Source of the DNA: Symbiodinium natans
Taxonomy: Eukaryota; Sar; Dinophyceae; Suessiales; Symbiodiniaceae
DNA: 64,000 bases
Reading direction: 5' to 3'
Assembly (NCBI GenBank): GCA_905221605.1
Contig: CAJNDS010002812.1
Coordinates: forward strand, 785,001 to 849,000
Position 1 is the first letter of the stretch. The number at the start of each line of letters is the position of its first letter. Shown piece by piece: positions 1 to 14,500 of the stretch. Below the pieces are notes generated by a model, which was given only the letters and a program-made list of their open reading frames with translations, was not told the origin of the DNA and searched no databases. The translations under genes were made by a program, and so were the position numbers.

Positions 1-120
1 TTTAGGTTGGCTTCGGGCCTTTACTTATATTTTTCAGGGTCTGGTTGTACAACTTGAAACATCAACTATTGTCCCTGGTGAAGCTCCGGAGGATCTGATC
101 TAGAATATTTCAGGGACGCC

Positions 121-228
121 CCTGAACCCTAAACCCTCAAGCCGAATCCCCTACAACCAGCCCTGAGCCCTAAACCCTGAGCCCTAAACCCGAAACCCGA
201 AACCCGAAACCTGAACCCGCAACCCGAC
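121..228. repeat. Degenerate CCCTAAA array
   Basis: CCCTAAA, CCCTGAG and CCCGAAA variants in tandem. Confidence 0.7.
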
Positions 229-230
229 AG

Positions 231-329
231 TTCAGACCCCGGGCACGAAACAAGGCGCATCAGCCACGGAGCCACAGTCGGCGACTTCTGGGACCGCGCT
301 GTTGGCCGTGCAATCTAGGGGCCGAGATA
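231..329 (+). CDS. Candidate exon
   Basis: Open segment after a degenerate CCCTAAA array (121-228) and an acag acceptor. The frame is stop-free to a possible GT donor in gttggagtaggg, itself telomere-like. Serine, threonine and alanine rich. Weak. Confidence 0.25.
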
Positions 330-3192
330 GTTGGAGTAGGGTTTTGGTGTATTTTGGTATAATATATGTATATATATATATATATATATACATACATGTA
401 TAGGAACCATAAGAGAATACTGTACTATTCGTAGTTTTTCAGACCCCTTTAGCGCCTCCTCACTCGTGCGGGCTTCAGGGGGTTCATGGTTTCAGGCTGA
501 ATTCGGGGCTGGAGGGTATGGGGGCTCAGTGATTTTCGGAAAGAAAGCCAACCCTAAACCCTAAACCCTAAACCCTAAGTGTTACCCTGATGGCAGCCCC
601 TACAATTTTTCATCCCAGGGCACAGGCAAACAACTGGGCGTCTGCTCCTTGGATCGTTTGTTTGCTTTCGCTTTGCTGGAGTCGTCCATCTCCCTTGGTT
701 GCGCCTTCTGTCTTCCTCCGCCCTAAACATTCACGACCCCTAACCCTAAACCCTAAACCCCAAGCCCCAAACCCTAAACCCTAAACCCCTAACCCTATAT
801 CCTAAATCCTAAACCCTAAATCCTAAACCCTAAAGCCATCCCGTTTGGACTCGGGGGTCGGGTGGCGGGCTGAGGGTTGTAAGTGGTTCAAGGGATCTTT
901 TAGGGTTTAGGGTTTAGGGTTAAGGGATGTTTAGGGTTAGGGTTTGGGGGGGGGGGGGGGGGTTAGGGTCCTAAGGTGGGTTTAGGGTTTTTGGGTTTAG
1001 GGTCTAGGCTAAGAACTCAAAAAAGCATGTTTTGGTGGTCTATGAGTCTATGACTTTTTGAGAGCTTTTCAGAGAGCCCAGGAAGTGTGGGCACTTGAGG
1101 GGAGTGGAGGAGCCCATCCTGATATGATCCGCATGTACCAGTATAGTCAGTAGTACCTGAGTTGATTCCCCCTACTCAAACCCCTTTAAAAGCCAAAGCC
1201 AAGAATTCAAGTGCGAGTATATCGGTATGCATGTCGCTCTGTTTCAACCCTCAGCCCTGAAGGACTCGACTCAACCCCTAAAACCCTAAAGCGCCCAAAA
1301 TCCCTAAAACTCCAAGTCTTCAATTCCCCCCCTCCCACCCCCCCAAAGCCATAACAAAAGAACCCAATCCCTCAACCCCTAAATCGCTTGAAGCTTGTGC
1401 ACGGAGCCTCGGCTTTGTCCAGGACCGCCAGCAACTGGCAGCGACCAGCCAGCGCTTCTTAAGCCCGCCTCTTGGCCCGCAACAGGATTAGGGTTTAGGG
1501 TAGCGAAACCCTATGCCCTATGCCCAAAAGCCTATGATTTTCCTTCGGTCCAGGGCGATGCTTAGTTTCGAAGTTCAGTGTGCACCCTTGGGTTTTCTTG
1601 CCGCTTGCCATCTGTCTCTGGGTGATCTACATTGATGTTTCTGGTGGCCTTCCGGCTCTGTGAAATGCTAGGGATCCGGTTTAGGGTTGCGGTACTGGGC
1701 TTAGGATGGGGCGTTACTGCGAGGACCCACAAGGAGTTCGTGGTAGCTGCTCGCTTGGCGGTGGAGGTGGGCGGCATGCTTGCTTGATGTAACATGCGGC
1801 CCGACTCTCATCTCTGGAATATTACGACCCTATAACCCTAAACCCTAAGCCCGAAAGGAGCCCTATAACCCTAAACCCGAGGCCCTAAAGAAGCGCTAGA
1901 ACCCAAAGCCCTAAGCCCAAAACTCTAAGCGCAGTCTGCTCCTTCAGGCGGCAACTCTGGGCGAAAGGCGTCCGACCCTTTCGCTGGCCACGGTCTCCGT
2001 GAGCCCCACGGCCTGCGTTGGTTTAGGGTTTAGGGTTTATAAGGGTTAGGTTTTGGCGTTTGGGGTTTAGGGTTTCGGGTTTAGGGCTGTTTGAGGAAGC
2101 AAGCCTTACAGTGTTCGACCCTCATAAGCCCCAATAGCCTTACGGCATACTTAGTTCAGATCTTTTGGCAGATCTGCCCCAGAACAGCACTGGCCCCAAC
2201 AGAAGCTGACTCATTTTTTGGATCTCCGCTTATACCGACTTCTTGGTGTGGGTCTCATAGGTCCCAAACCCCAGCCCTCGCGCTGAGACGGCGCGGCGCC
2301 CTTTCTGGACTTCGATTTGGAGAGCCACCTGCTTGACTCCGACTTGTCGAACCAGGAGGCCAAGGGCAAGATGAAGGAGATGCATTTTGTAGTTCACCCC
2401 CTGCGAGGTTATGTGAAATAGGAGATGTCGCAAAATTCACCACTGGCACTAAGTAGATCCTACATCTCTATCTCAGTTGGTCAAGATGTTGAGACTTAGG
2501 CCTCGGTCAGGGTCGTCAGGTTTGTTGCACGCTAACATGGAGACTGTGCGGATTGGCATGTAAGGTTTTAGGAGGCCTGGTGCCTGTTGACTGTAAACTC
2601 TCTCAAGGTTGCCATGGAGACTGCTGTACCCCATAAGCCCTATAAACACTACAAACCCTAAAACACCCTAAAACAACCACAAAAATCCTCAAAAAAACCC
2701 TAAAACCTCGAAAAGCCCCTATCAAACCCAAAAGCCCTCTCAACCCAGAGGCGGCCCTGCGATGCGCGGCGGCCCTCCCATCCACAGCGAGCGCCGAGCT
2801 GTTTGGTTGCCACGCGCGCGAGGACGGCAACCAATTCGGGGCGGGGTTCAGGGATGTTTTCGTATTCAGAGTTGACCGGCTTATGCTGTTTGGCATATTC
2901 AACCCGGTACGTAAACAGCAGCATTTTGCGAGGTCCACCCTTGCACAGATTGCCAGGTTTCATTCGAGAATAGTTTTCACAGGATTTAGGTGGCCAACCT
3001 AGTAACTGGGTTGCTCGGTATTTAACTTCTCTCCCAAATGCGGGCATACAAGCCCTGTATATATGAATATGTAGATGATCCAATACGATCAATTCATTAA
3101 GTTGTCCTTCTCTCTGAAAATACATTGGCACGTAATAAAGATAAATACATAAACGAATAATAGCCTTATGATAGGACTCCTGTTTCAACACT

Positions 3193-3245
<53 letters not shown>

Positions 3246-5442
3246 CCCCCCCACCCCCCCCCCCCCCCCCCCCGCCTCAGGCATTCCCGCGCTCGGGCCT
3301 GTTTTAGTTTCTAGGGTCCAGGCAGGAGAGAGGTGTAGGACCACAGCCGCTCACTTTTTGATTTGTTGCACAGGACAAGGCGCTGGATGCTTTCCACAGT
3401 ACCCAGCTTCTGGCACTGGTGAGGCCAGCATACAGGGCAAAAAGAGGGCGAACTCAAAGGATCTATTGAGATTGAAGATGCCCCCATCCACATGAACACA
3501 CGGTTAGCCACGGTTTCCGCGCCTTGTGCACCACCGTCTTATTGACAACTGTGGCTTGGCCTGTCTCAAAGTGCTAGGAGCTTGGGGAGCCAGTCCTCTC
3601 TTTTGTTCCTGATCAGCTTTCGTGGTTGCTCGGGTCGCCAGTTTTACTATGCTCGTTTCGGTTTCGGAGTCTAGGCTTTCCAGTTTATGGTCTCCTAATC
3701 CTGGACAAGTTTTTTTTCGGTGGGACCCCCAACATAACTACGTCATCCAACACTGCTGTTTTTTGAGTGATGTGCCCTCTCGGTTCTTGAGCCTGGCACC
3801 TTAAGCAGCAAGAGCAACTCTAAGCGTCCAACCGAATCCCCCGCCGCTCCCCGAAATCTTGAGTCTTGCACGTCACGCCGCACGATAAACAAGAGAGGTC
3901 GCTCCGGTCGTCTGGAGACCAGCAGGCACTGGGCTGCTGGGTCCAGCGTTCGCACATGTCACACCAAAGATCTGAGTTGCATCAGGAGGCCCCGGTGTTC
4001 AAACCTTACAGCCGAAATTCCAGTCCTGTAACCCAGGAGTTCGTGTCGCGACGCCCAAGAAATTCTGGACCCCAAACCCTGCACTCAGAAGCTCTGAATT
4101 TAGACCCTCAATCCAACATTGCATTCTTGAACTCAAAACCTTGACGCATGCACTGTGCCAGGCTGCAAGCACGAGCGATGTACAGCGGGTCTACAAGGTG
4201 GAGGCGAGTGAGATCTTGACTTGTGTTTAGGGCGCATTTTTTAAAGATACCCTTATGAGAAAGGCCGCTTGTGATTCCTGTAATTATTTAGGGGGGGGGG
4301 GGTGCTGGTGATATCTCCGTTTGGGTCGCTTGTGACACCTGACATTCTGTGCCTCAGAACATGCAGCTTCAGGGTAATGCAGTGGCGTTGGCCGGCGGAC
4401 TCTTGTTTGGTTAAACCCGGGACAGCTCGAGCCCACTTTTCCCAGACGTAACTGCATGAATAGTTTTTCCTGGCACGCCTGGGCCTAGGATGCGAGCTTG
4501 ACTACGAACCCCCTGTATGAGATCACGCCCTGTAGTCGGGTATCGCACAGTGGCACCTACAATGTACCTGGCCCAGCACCAATTCCTTTCCGGACCCGCC
4601 CCCCCCCCCCCCCCTTCGCCGGAGGAACATACCTCCGCGGTACAAAAGACCCTAAACCTTAAACCTTAAATTCTAAACCCTAAGTTCTACTGCAAACTCC
4701 CCCAAAAGCACTAAAACCCAAAAACCCTCCCTTATCAAAGGATAAGGCTGGCTGGGAGCCTTGGGCCCTAAAACGTGAGATGTTGGGTGGCAAGCTCTGG
4801 GCAAAAGGACCATGGGTTTAGGGTTTCAGCAGTTTAGGGTTTTGGGTTTAGGGTTTAGGGTTCAGGGTTTAGGGTTTAGGGTTTAGGTAGTTTAGGCTTC
4901 AGGTAGGATTCAGAGTTCTGACAGCTCATCTTCCCTGCCAGGAATTTCTGCAAGAACAGCTGCCACGGCTTCCGCCAGAGCTGGATCAAGATCCTCGTTC
5001 CAATATATGGGTATTTCTCTACGTTAGGGTAACTTTTTGGGGTACCCCATTTTGTACGGCACCCTGATAAAAAGGCCCCGATCTTCGGGAAGTGAAGCAG
5101 AGGCTAGTCTTTACTCTTGGGCTTCTATGCCCTTCTGCAGAATGCTGGGGTCATCACGCTTCAAGTACAACTGAATGGGAGCCCTTTCTCCCTTCTTCCA
5201 AAGAACATTCCGGCATCAGGAATTCAGTTGCGTCGGCATGTTAGTCAGGGATGTCTGCCAACTATTGCCAACTCATGCCAAGATCGAGACAAGGGTTTGA
5301 ACCAAGATCATGTACCCCAGGGAGCCAAGACAACTTTGGACAGAGACCTAGAATTTCACAGCAATCAAATTCACGGCGTAGAAGACAGTGGATCCCCAAA
5401 GACTTAATTTCACTGAACCCAGAATCGGGTGGGCAGGGCGGG

Positions 5443-5473
<31 letters not shown>

Positions 5474-5476
5474 CGG

Positions 5477-5507
<31 letters not shown>

Positions 5508-8500
5508 TGTGGTGTGCGAATGCTGGAGCCCATACTCGACCATAACAATGCTTCTGAGCAATGCGCATGCTTGCAGACACTTGGTTGGAGGCTCATTTTC
5601 ACAGTATTATCACTTGATGCGCTGGGCCGCACTGATAACTGGTAGTCTGGTGTGCTGCATGCTGTACACAGCAGCTGAGTCCCCGAACACCCTAAACCCT
5701 AAACCCTAAACCCTTAACCCTTAACCCTTAACCCTTAACCCTTAACCCTAAACCCTAAACCCTAAACCCTAAACCTAAACCTAAACCCTAAACCCTAAAC
5801 CCTAAACCCTAAACCCTAAACCCTAAACCCTAAACCCTAAACCCTAAACCCTAAACCCTAAACCCTAAACTAAACCCTAAACCCTAAACCCTAAACCCCA
5901 CTCATCACGACAAGCAATCGCCGAGACCCTGTGGAATCCGCTGCCGACACCAAAGCAGCGGACTGGATCCCACCGTGGGGCCTTGTTGGCTGACCCTCAG
6001 AGCATATGAACACTAAAAGGGTTTATGGTTCATATGCCCCAAAAGGGATTGTAGTTGTATAGGGTATAGTTAGTCATGACCCCAACTTTAGGCTGATTTC
6101 GTGTTTCAGACTTCGGGTTTATGGCTCTCAAGGGCTTCGGGTTTGTAGTGCTTCTATCTCAGTCCTTTGTGGTGCTTTACTGTAACTTTACATCCTTATC
6201 CTTTTGGGCTTATTGGGTTTCTTAAGAAGGCAGCTAAAAACATGATTTATAGCTACCCTCCTAAGTGCAGCCAAGTGTCACATTATGAACATCTTCGAGG
6301 GCTGCTCTGTGAAGAGAAGTGTGAGTGGCCCTCCTTCGAGAGCTGGTTGCAAGTTCATGGGTCTCAATACCTTAAGAACCTAAAACCTACCTTTTTGCAG
6401 GTTCTTCTTAGAAACCCCTCATGGGATTCTTGGCCTACAAAAAACTCAGGCCTTGGGTTCTGAAGGCAGTCCACCAAGACCCCTGTTGATCTCATGGGCC
6501 GACCCTTCAAGGAATCAAGGAGTAAAACTGACTGCGATAAGTGTCGGCTCTGTGCTGAAGTTCTTGCCGCTTTGCTGTAACCAAGTTTAGGGTTTATAAG
6601 GGTTTGGTTGTTTGGGCTCAGGGTTTCGGGCAGCTCAGGGTGTCCCTGAAGCTGACATCGAGTCCTGGAGAGGATCACAAGGTCCGCCGGCAGTAGCCCG
6701 GTACCTCTTAGGGTCTGGGTTTAGGGTTTAGGGTTTAGGGTTTAGGGTTTAGGGTTTAGGGTTTAGGGTTTAGGGTTTGGGGTTTGGGGTTTGGGGTTTG
6801 GGGTTTAGGGTTTGGGGTTTGGGGTTTAGGGTTTAGGGTTTAGGGTAGGGTGATTTAGCCTCGAATTCACGTACATCACTCTTTTCTAGGTTGCTCTCTG
6901 GATATGAACCCTAAACCCTAAATTCTAAACTCTGTTGGTAGAATACCACAGTCTTCGAGGATTCCTCGCTCAGCCACTGCCCTACAGCTTTCGCCCCTAC
7001 TGCCTGGGCACCTTTCTGAGGCACCTGCTCCAAGAAACAACCAACGTTAAACCCTAAACCCTAAAACCCAAATACCCTAATACCCTAACACCCTAACACC
7101 CTAAACCCCAAGCCCTAAACCCTAAACCTAAATCAATCAGTCTCACGCCAAGGAACGAGCTGTGGCCGCCCGCACCAAGGAGGATGGCTCTGAAGACCCT
7201 AAGCCCGAACCTTTGGAACGGGCACTTCACTAGGCCCTTTGGCCATTTGATCTAATTTTTTCGTGGGTTGGAGGATCTTGTTTTGGGGTTATGTTTCAGA
7301 GGGAAACCGGAAACCCTAAACCCTAAACCCTAAACCCTAAACCCTAAACCCTAAACCCTAAACCCTAAACCCTAAACCCTAAACCCTAAGCCTAAACACT
7401 AAACCCTAAACCCTAAACCCTAAACCCTAGCCACGAGCGTCGTTGCTTGAACCTCACTCGCCAGGAGCTGGTGCGCTCCAAGAGCAAAGTCCGCGGCGAC
7501 CCGCCTGTGGCCCGCACACTTCGCCAGGCCTGGGACATGACTTTTTTACCCTAAACCCTAAACCCTAAACCCTAAACCCTAACCCCTAATCCCTAAACCC
7601 TAGACCCTAAACCCTAAACCCTAAACCCTAACATGTGTAATAGTAACAATAATTCTGGCCCGGCTTTTCAGGAGCTCCAGAGCCTGGTTGCGCTGCTCTC
7701 AGTGGTTCGCCAGCAAACCTGGGCGCTGCGTTCGTTGCTGTGGCGCGGCTTATGGTTTCGGGTTGAGGGCTTAGGGCTTAGGGTTCAGGGCTTCGGGTTT
7801 AGGGCTCGCTTTCGGGGTTCTGGTTTGGGGTTCTGGGGTGAGGTTTCAAGCGTTCGAGGTTCTGGTGTTTTGGGCTCGGGGTGCGTTGTTGTTCACCAAG
7901 AACTGGAAAAAACAAGGCTAACCAGAAGCTACACCGCCGTACTCACCAATGGTTCAGAATAACGGGTTTGGGGTTTAAAGTTTTAAAAGTTCATGTTGTT
8001 TCACGAATGGATATCAGCACGATGTTGCATCCCGAAAAGTAATAAGAACGCCAGGAGCCCTTTCGGAGTTTTGCTGGCGAAAGCGTTGCGCCCAGACTTC
8101 CATAAACCCTACAAATCCCCCGAATCCCAAACCCAAAACCTAGACCGAGGCTTTCATCCACACACCTGTCTGACAAAACACCATGCTCCGCGCACAGACT
8201 TTGACTGTACTATAAGGGTCGGAATAATTACTAATAGTATTTCCTTTAGGGTCCCTTTATCATTCTATAGTATATACCGCCCCCAAAACCCTATTGCAAT
8301 TCATTCAGGCCCCTACAGTTGCCCGAAACCCCATAAACCCTAAACCCTAAACCCTATGGGAAGCATGGGCCATCTATCCTCAAGCTGATGAATAGGGCCC
8401 TTCACATGATCCAGGTCTGGGCATATGGAGCTGGATGAGAACTTGCTGGAGGCAAGATATTTGGGGTTTAGGGTTTAGGGTTTAGGGCTTAGGGCTTAGG

Positions 8501-11500
8501 GTTTAGGGTCTCGGGTTTAGGGCCTAGGGTTTAGGGTTTAGGCTCTTTGCGCCTCAAGTCCAAAAGCCCCACAACGCCATTGAAGCCCCAAGCCCCAAGG
8601 CCCAAACCCAAACCACTCCATAGGCCCGGCTGCAACTCCCCTGCCCTCTACACTAGCCATGAGTGACGCTAAAAAGCCCCGAAGTCCGCGAAACCTTAAG
8701 CCCTAAACACCTCAGGTGTTGGGAGCCTAGCAGTCCAAAAGTGGTAGGGCCACACGGGCTTTGTCCCCGTGACCCCAAAAACAGGGACCCTAAGACCGAA
8801 CTCCTAAACCCGAAGCCTTATTCAGCTCCCCTTTTGATGCAGAGGGTTTCTTCTGAGGATTGTCTAGGGAGGCTAGGGGTTAGGATTAGGCGGCTTGGTT
8901 CTCTGCTTTTCTGCGCTTTTGGCCTTCCCGGACCTTTATGCACTTACCACTATCCTTAAACAACCCATTGCCCAATTCATGGGTTGTTATGGGCTTTATC
9001 CATCTATGAAAGATAGCTTAGGGCGTGGTGAGCCCCAAAAAAAACCCAGGCCCGTGGGAGGATCCAAAAAAGTAGATCCTGCCCTCAAGGGTTCCTAAGA
9101 ATGACCCGATAGTAGTATTGGGTACTACTTGGGGGTTCTATTTGCGGGTTTACGAAGAAAGGGGACCCCCAATTTAGGTTCCCTTGTAAAATAAGGACCC
9201 CAATAAGGTACCCCTAATTTCGGAAGCCCCCATTTAGGGTTTAGGGTTTAGGGTTTAGGGTTTAGGGTGAAGGTGCTCGAGGGCGTCCTCGACAATCGCC
9301 TGCCCCGTGCCTGGAGTGCGGCTTCCTTCCCCTCCTGCAAGTTCCGGGGCCCAAGTGTGCCAGGGAGGTTCGGGCCCTACTTGTTTTCTATATCCCCCTT
9401 GGGAATTATGTCTTTATCTTTGTTTATAAAAAACCCAAGAGGATTTTAAAAATGTTTTATTTACGGTTCTAAGGGGAGTATCGTTTTATGTCCTTTGAAA
9501 AAGGCAGAGTGCAGCTTGATGGCTTTATGCGTCGTTTTTGTTCTCCTTTTTTTAAGGTACAAGCTGAGCCGTATAGGCGTGAGGAGGGAGTCAGGGTTCA
9601 AGGTGTGTTCGGGCTGAGGGCTGTCGGGGTTTGGGTCGCCTACTTGGGCGCATCAGTTTGACTTTTATTGGCGTGCCGGAGTCTTCGTGATTCGCAAACC
9701 CTAAACCCTAAACCCTAAACCATGTATTCAGATACTTCGTTGATAAGTCGCCAGAGCCTTGCCATAGCTTCAGCTTCTGCCCAGCAGATATTGTGGGCTC
9801 AGGGAATGCTCTGAGTCTCAGAGTCAAGAAGCCGAAGCTAGAGTCCTAGGGTTTAGGATTTAGGGTTTAGGGTTTAGGGTCTAGGTATAGAGAAAAGCCG
9901 GGTTTTTGGAATACCATACTTTAATACATTTTGTTGGTTCTGGGAAACTATTAGAGCTACTTCTACCTACAAAGTATATACGTTTTGTCCAGGGTCTACT
10001 CCAAAGTAGGGAGCAGCCTCCTCACCAGCAGAATTCTAGGTTGGCCATTCAGCTGAAGCAGGACACACCTAAACTGTGCCCCAACCCTTGATTCAGCATA
10101 CTCTTAATTCCAGCTTTGTAGCCTTACAAGTAAGACCTCAACCCTAATCACGCCCACAAGCCACCCTGTAAATCTTCAAGAAGCTTGAATCCTCGGACCC
10201 TATCAAACACTTATAAGCCCGATCCGTTATAAAAAAAAAAAACAAAGAAACCCTATAAACCCAAACACCCAGGACGCTGCTCCAATGGGCCTTTGACGTC
10301 CGATCCCGCCTCCAGCAGCTGGGTGCTGTTTGGATTTGCGGGTTTGGGTGCACCTGAAGCCCAAGTGCTTGGCAGGGGGTGGGTGGGGGGTGGGGCCCCG
10401 GGGGGAGGGGGGCAGGCACACCCCGAACGCTGAAAGACATCCATCTTAGTCGGTTTCGATTTAGGACTGAGGGCTTAGGCATAGGAGTTACCCAGAGTGA
10501 GTAGTCCTTCAAGGGCAACATGTACCAATAGTTGTGTGGTGCGCTTCGCTGTTTTGCGGAAGGGTATGTAGGCTACTCCTTGCCGGGTTTAGGGTTGGCG
10601 CTGGATCATCCCAAGGTGGCTTCAAATTGCCTGGGATCGGCTTTGTTCCGGCTCTGAGCCGTGCCGTGGACAAGCATTCCATGGTTGGGAGGGTGGGCGG
10701 GGGGAGTAGACACAAAGGGTCCATTCCCGGTGCTATCATGGAAACCATGCTAGTTAGGGCCTTGGCGTACCTCGTTCCAAGAGCCAATTCCGGGAATGTT
10801 TTGACAATATCGCTGTTGGCCAGAGAAATTCCAGCTAACTTTACTCAGGCCCAGGGTTTCGGGGAGTTCAAATCATGGGTTCCCCTACTACCCCCCTCTT
10901 TAATATTTTTTGTAGGTTTTCCCCCATAATTGACGCTATTTCGGGATAACTAAGCCTATTTAAGGTTATTTCAGGGGGGGGGGAATCCAGGCGGGGGCAG
11001 TATAGAGGGGGGTAAGCGGGTAGTAGTAGGGGAACCCATGATCGAAAACGAGACACGAGAGCTGCTCCACCAGGCTTCGGGGCGTGCTTGGCCATGGCTT
11101 TTCGTGAGTACGATAGGGGTTTAGGGTTTAGGGTTTAGGGCTTAGGGCTTAGGGCTTAGGGCTTAGGGCTTAGGGTTTAGGGTTTAGGGTTTAGGGGGGG
11201 TCGGAATTAATGACCCCCAAAATCCTATTCCAATGATTAAGGCCCCTTATATTACCAGGTTCTGCTTTCGCCTCGACTTGCTTTGGCGTCCGCGAGCGCT
11301 TCTGCTGCTTGGCTTGTTCAGCACTACCTTAAGAGCCCCTACTTTTTGTAGGTTGCCTAAGGACCCTATAAGGGGTTCAACAAGAACCTACAGCAAAGTG
11401 AGTTTTAGGTTCTTAAGGTACCTATACATCCCCAAGCCGCATGCTCGGCAACAACAGAAGAAGCACCAACAATGCCGACTCTCACGAACTCCTTACCATG

Positions 11501-14500
11501 TGTTCTTGCTGCTTTTGGTTGTCTGTCGTGTTTGTGGTCACTGTTCTCCCCTAAGCTCTCCGAATCCAAAGCCCTGAACCCTGCATCCAGGAAAGCCCTA
11601 TTCTAAATGTCCTGCTTCAAACACAGGACAACAAAGTCAGCTACCAAACAACCATACAACACAGGGCTTTGACAGTCACTCTATGTCGCTGGTACCATAG
11701 TGATACTAGTAAGCGGACCCATCCACATCCTAGGCTTGCTAGTTCTTACGATGAGATATGTGAATTGGGCTATCTGTATATTTCCTTCACAGTCATATCA
11801 ATGGATGTAAGGTACCTCGCTAATTATTTCCCTATTCGCCCGCCAAAGGCTAGCAACACTGCGTGCCGCAGCGCGTGTGCAGGAGCTTCCCTTGGAGGCC
11901 TCCGATTCAGGTTCTGTTCGGGATGGGTGTCCAAGAATTCCAGGTTTTGGGGTTTTAGCTTGACAGTTTTGCCAAATCGAAAGCCTATCGTGGTGTTAGG
12001 GATGGAGCTTCGAACGTTCTTTCGGCGGACGTGTGCCAAATTGGTTAGGGGTTCTGTGTACAAAGCCCCAAGCCGTAAGACTCCGGAATTCTGCACAGCC
12101 CCAAACAAAATCGGAGCACACAACCTTTTCAAGATGGTCACGGCTTGTGCAGCGTGCCACGTCTGTCGGAAGTAACAGATGCTCATCCCTCAGTTCCGGA
12201 ATGTATCTGAATTCACAACAAGGTACCCCAAGCCCTCAACCCTAAACCCGAAACCCTAAACCCTAAACCCTAATCCCACGCGAAGCCTAGACCCTTACAA
12301 ACAGCACTGGACTCTGCGGAAGTCCTCCACCAGGCGCTCAGCTTCCGCCAGCAGGTCGGAGTTGCCCTGTTTTTAGGGTTTGGGGTTGGGTTTTCGGGTT
12401 TAGGGTTTAGGGTTTAGGGTTTAGGGTTTAGTGTTTAGGGTTTAGGGTTTAGGGTTTAGGGTTTAGGGTTTAGGGTTTAGGGTTTAGGGTTTAGGGTTTG
12501 GGGAAACAGTGGGTCCCCAATACCACCCCCACCTGAACTAGCTTACTTCAGAACCCTTTGAAGAAGGTGACGGATCTTAGCTTGTTTCTTTGTTCTTGGG
12601 GAGGGAGCTACTACTATACCCGAAAGCCTAAGCCTAAGCCGCAATGATGACGGAAGAACAACCAGGCTCCGGTTCTAAGCGGGGTTTAGACCCTAAACCC
12701 TATACTTCCCGGACCTAATAGTTGAGTCCTTCAAGGGTTCTAGTAACATGACTATTAGGACCTAACCATTAGGTCCCTGGAAGTCTAGCCCTAAACCCTA
12801 CTAAACCCTAAACCCTTAACCCCAAACCCCAAACCCCAAAACCTAAACCCTGACCTCCGGTCTGAAGTTGAGGCCTCGTCGGGCCAAGGGCGTTCGGAGG
12901 GTCTGCCCAAAAGAAGAACCTGCGTGGTAGGACTATCTTTTCCCTCTTTTTTTGTTCAAGGGTTCCTCTTACAAAAAGTAACCAACCCTCTAAAATTCGT
13001 GCCCCGCTAGCAAGGGAAAGAAGAAGCACCCCTCAGAGGTGCTATAGCATAGATGATCCCCCCCCCCATCTACACGCTGAAACGCAAGGAGTTCAGGATG
13101 GCCCCCTAAACCCTAAACCCCAAACCCTAAACCCTAAACCCTAAACCCTGAGAAAGGCTTCCCGGGATGCCAAGACGTAATGAAACCGGTTTGGGGCTTT
13201 ACAGGGCCCTTGGGGTGCAGCTTGGGATGTTCCCCGTTATATACGAACAGTCCTTCATAGGGACTATACTAGGGGGTACTATTATCCCTATTAAGGACTG
13301 TTAGTATAAGGGGCAACATCCCAAGCTTCCACACCTGGAGCCACGGCCGGAAAGGTCATCTCGCGTGTTGAGGAGGAGGAGGATGTACAGGACTGGCCCA
13401 CCCCGTGATGCCTCATAGGCTTTTGGGGTGTAGGGTTTATTTAAGGGTAGTTTCATGGACCCTTAATATGGTCTCTTACCGCCTTTGAACGGTTCTGATG
13501 TATGGGCCCTTAATTTGTATAGGGTATACAAGGGGTCCCCTTTCCAAGGCCCCTGTTAAGGGGCCATGTAACTACCCTTAGAGTTTCGGGCTCAGGCTGA
13601 AGGATCTGTTGTTGCAATGGCGACTGGAGCTCGCAGATCTTCAGGAGCATGTGAGTACTTGGACACCCGAAGATATCCCACGAAAATTGGGGCCTAGAAG
13701 GCAGGTAAGTATACTGAGGACCATTGAAAAACTGTTTGGTGTTGCTTTCGGGCCTCCCGGTAAGGGATTGCAGGGGTGCTCTTTTAAGGTGGTCTTGGAT
13801 GTTCCCCCTTATACTAACAGTCCTTAGTAGCCCTGCATAATCCCGATTAAGGACTGCTAGTATAAGGGGGAACATTCCGCAAGTGGTGGTCTAGGCCCTC
13901 ACGACCCTCACCCTGAACCCTAAACCCTGCACCCGATCCCTAAACCCTAAACCCTAAACCCTAAACCCTAATCCCTAAACCCTAACCCCTAAACCCTAAA
14001 CCCTAAACCCTAAACCCTAAACCCTAAACCCTAACCCTAAACCCTAAACCCTAAGCCCTAAACCCCCATACTAGGGGACCATGAAGCTACCCTTAGGGAA
14101 GTCGCGTTCTCAGCGCCCGTGGTGCAGGATCATCCCGGAGTTGGCTTCTTCGCCTTCGGCACGTCCATCCGTGGAGCCATGTGGGACTGATCCTTTTGGC
14201 TTTTTGGTGCCTGAACCGTAAACCCTGATGACTGGGTAGGGTTTAGAGTTTAGAGTTTGGGGTGTTTGGAGTTTAGGGTTGAGGGTTTAGGAGGGTTTAG
14301 GAGGGTTTAGGAGGGTTTAGGAGGGTTTAGGAGGGTTTAGAGCTCAGAGCTTTTTTAGAGGTTGCCAAATTCAGGGGCTTTCCAGTTTACCTATACTGCC
14401 AAATCTTAGCCAGAAGCCCTCAACCCACGCCACGGAAACCTTCCTTAGCATGAAACCTAAACTCCACGTGTTGTAGGGTAGACAGCACGCCTATCTATGT

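Noticed and set aside
2700-3344. 214-codon minus-strand frame
   Set aside because: Its length comes from reading through an 80-nt C run as polyglycine.
5251-5709. Glycine- or proline-rich frames on both strands
   Set aside because: Produced by the poly-G tract at 5443-5507.
5690-5900. A real chromosome end
   Set aside because: Unique sequence continues on both sides, and dozens of similar arrays of both orientations occur; these are interstitial.
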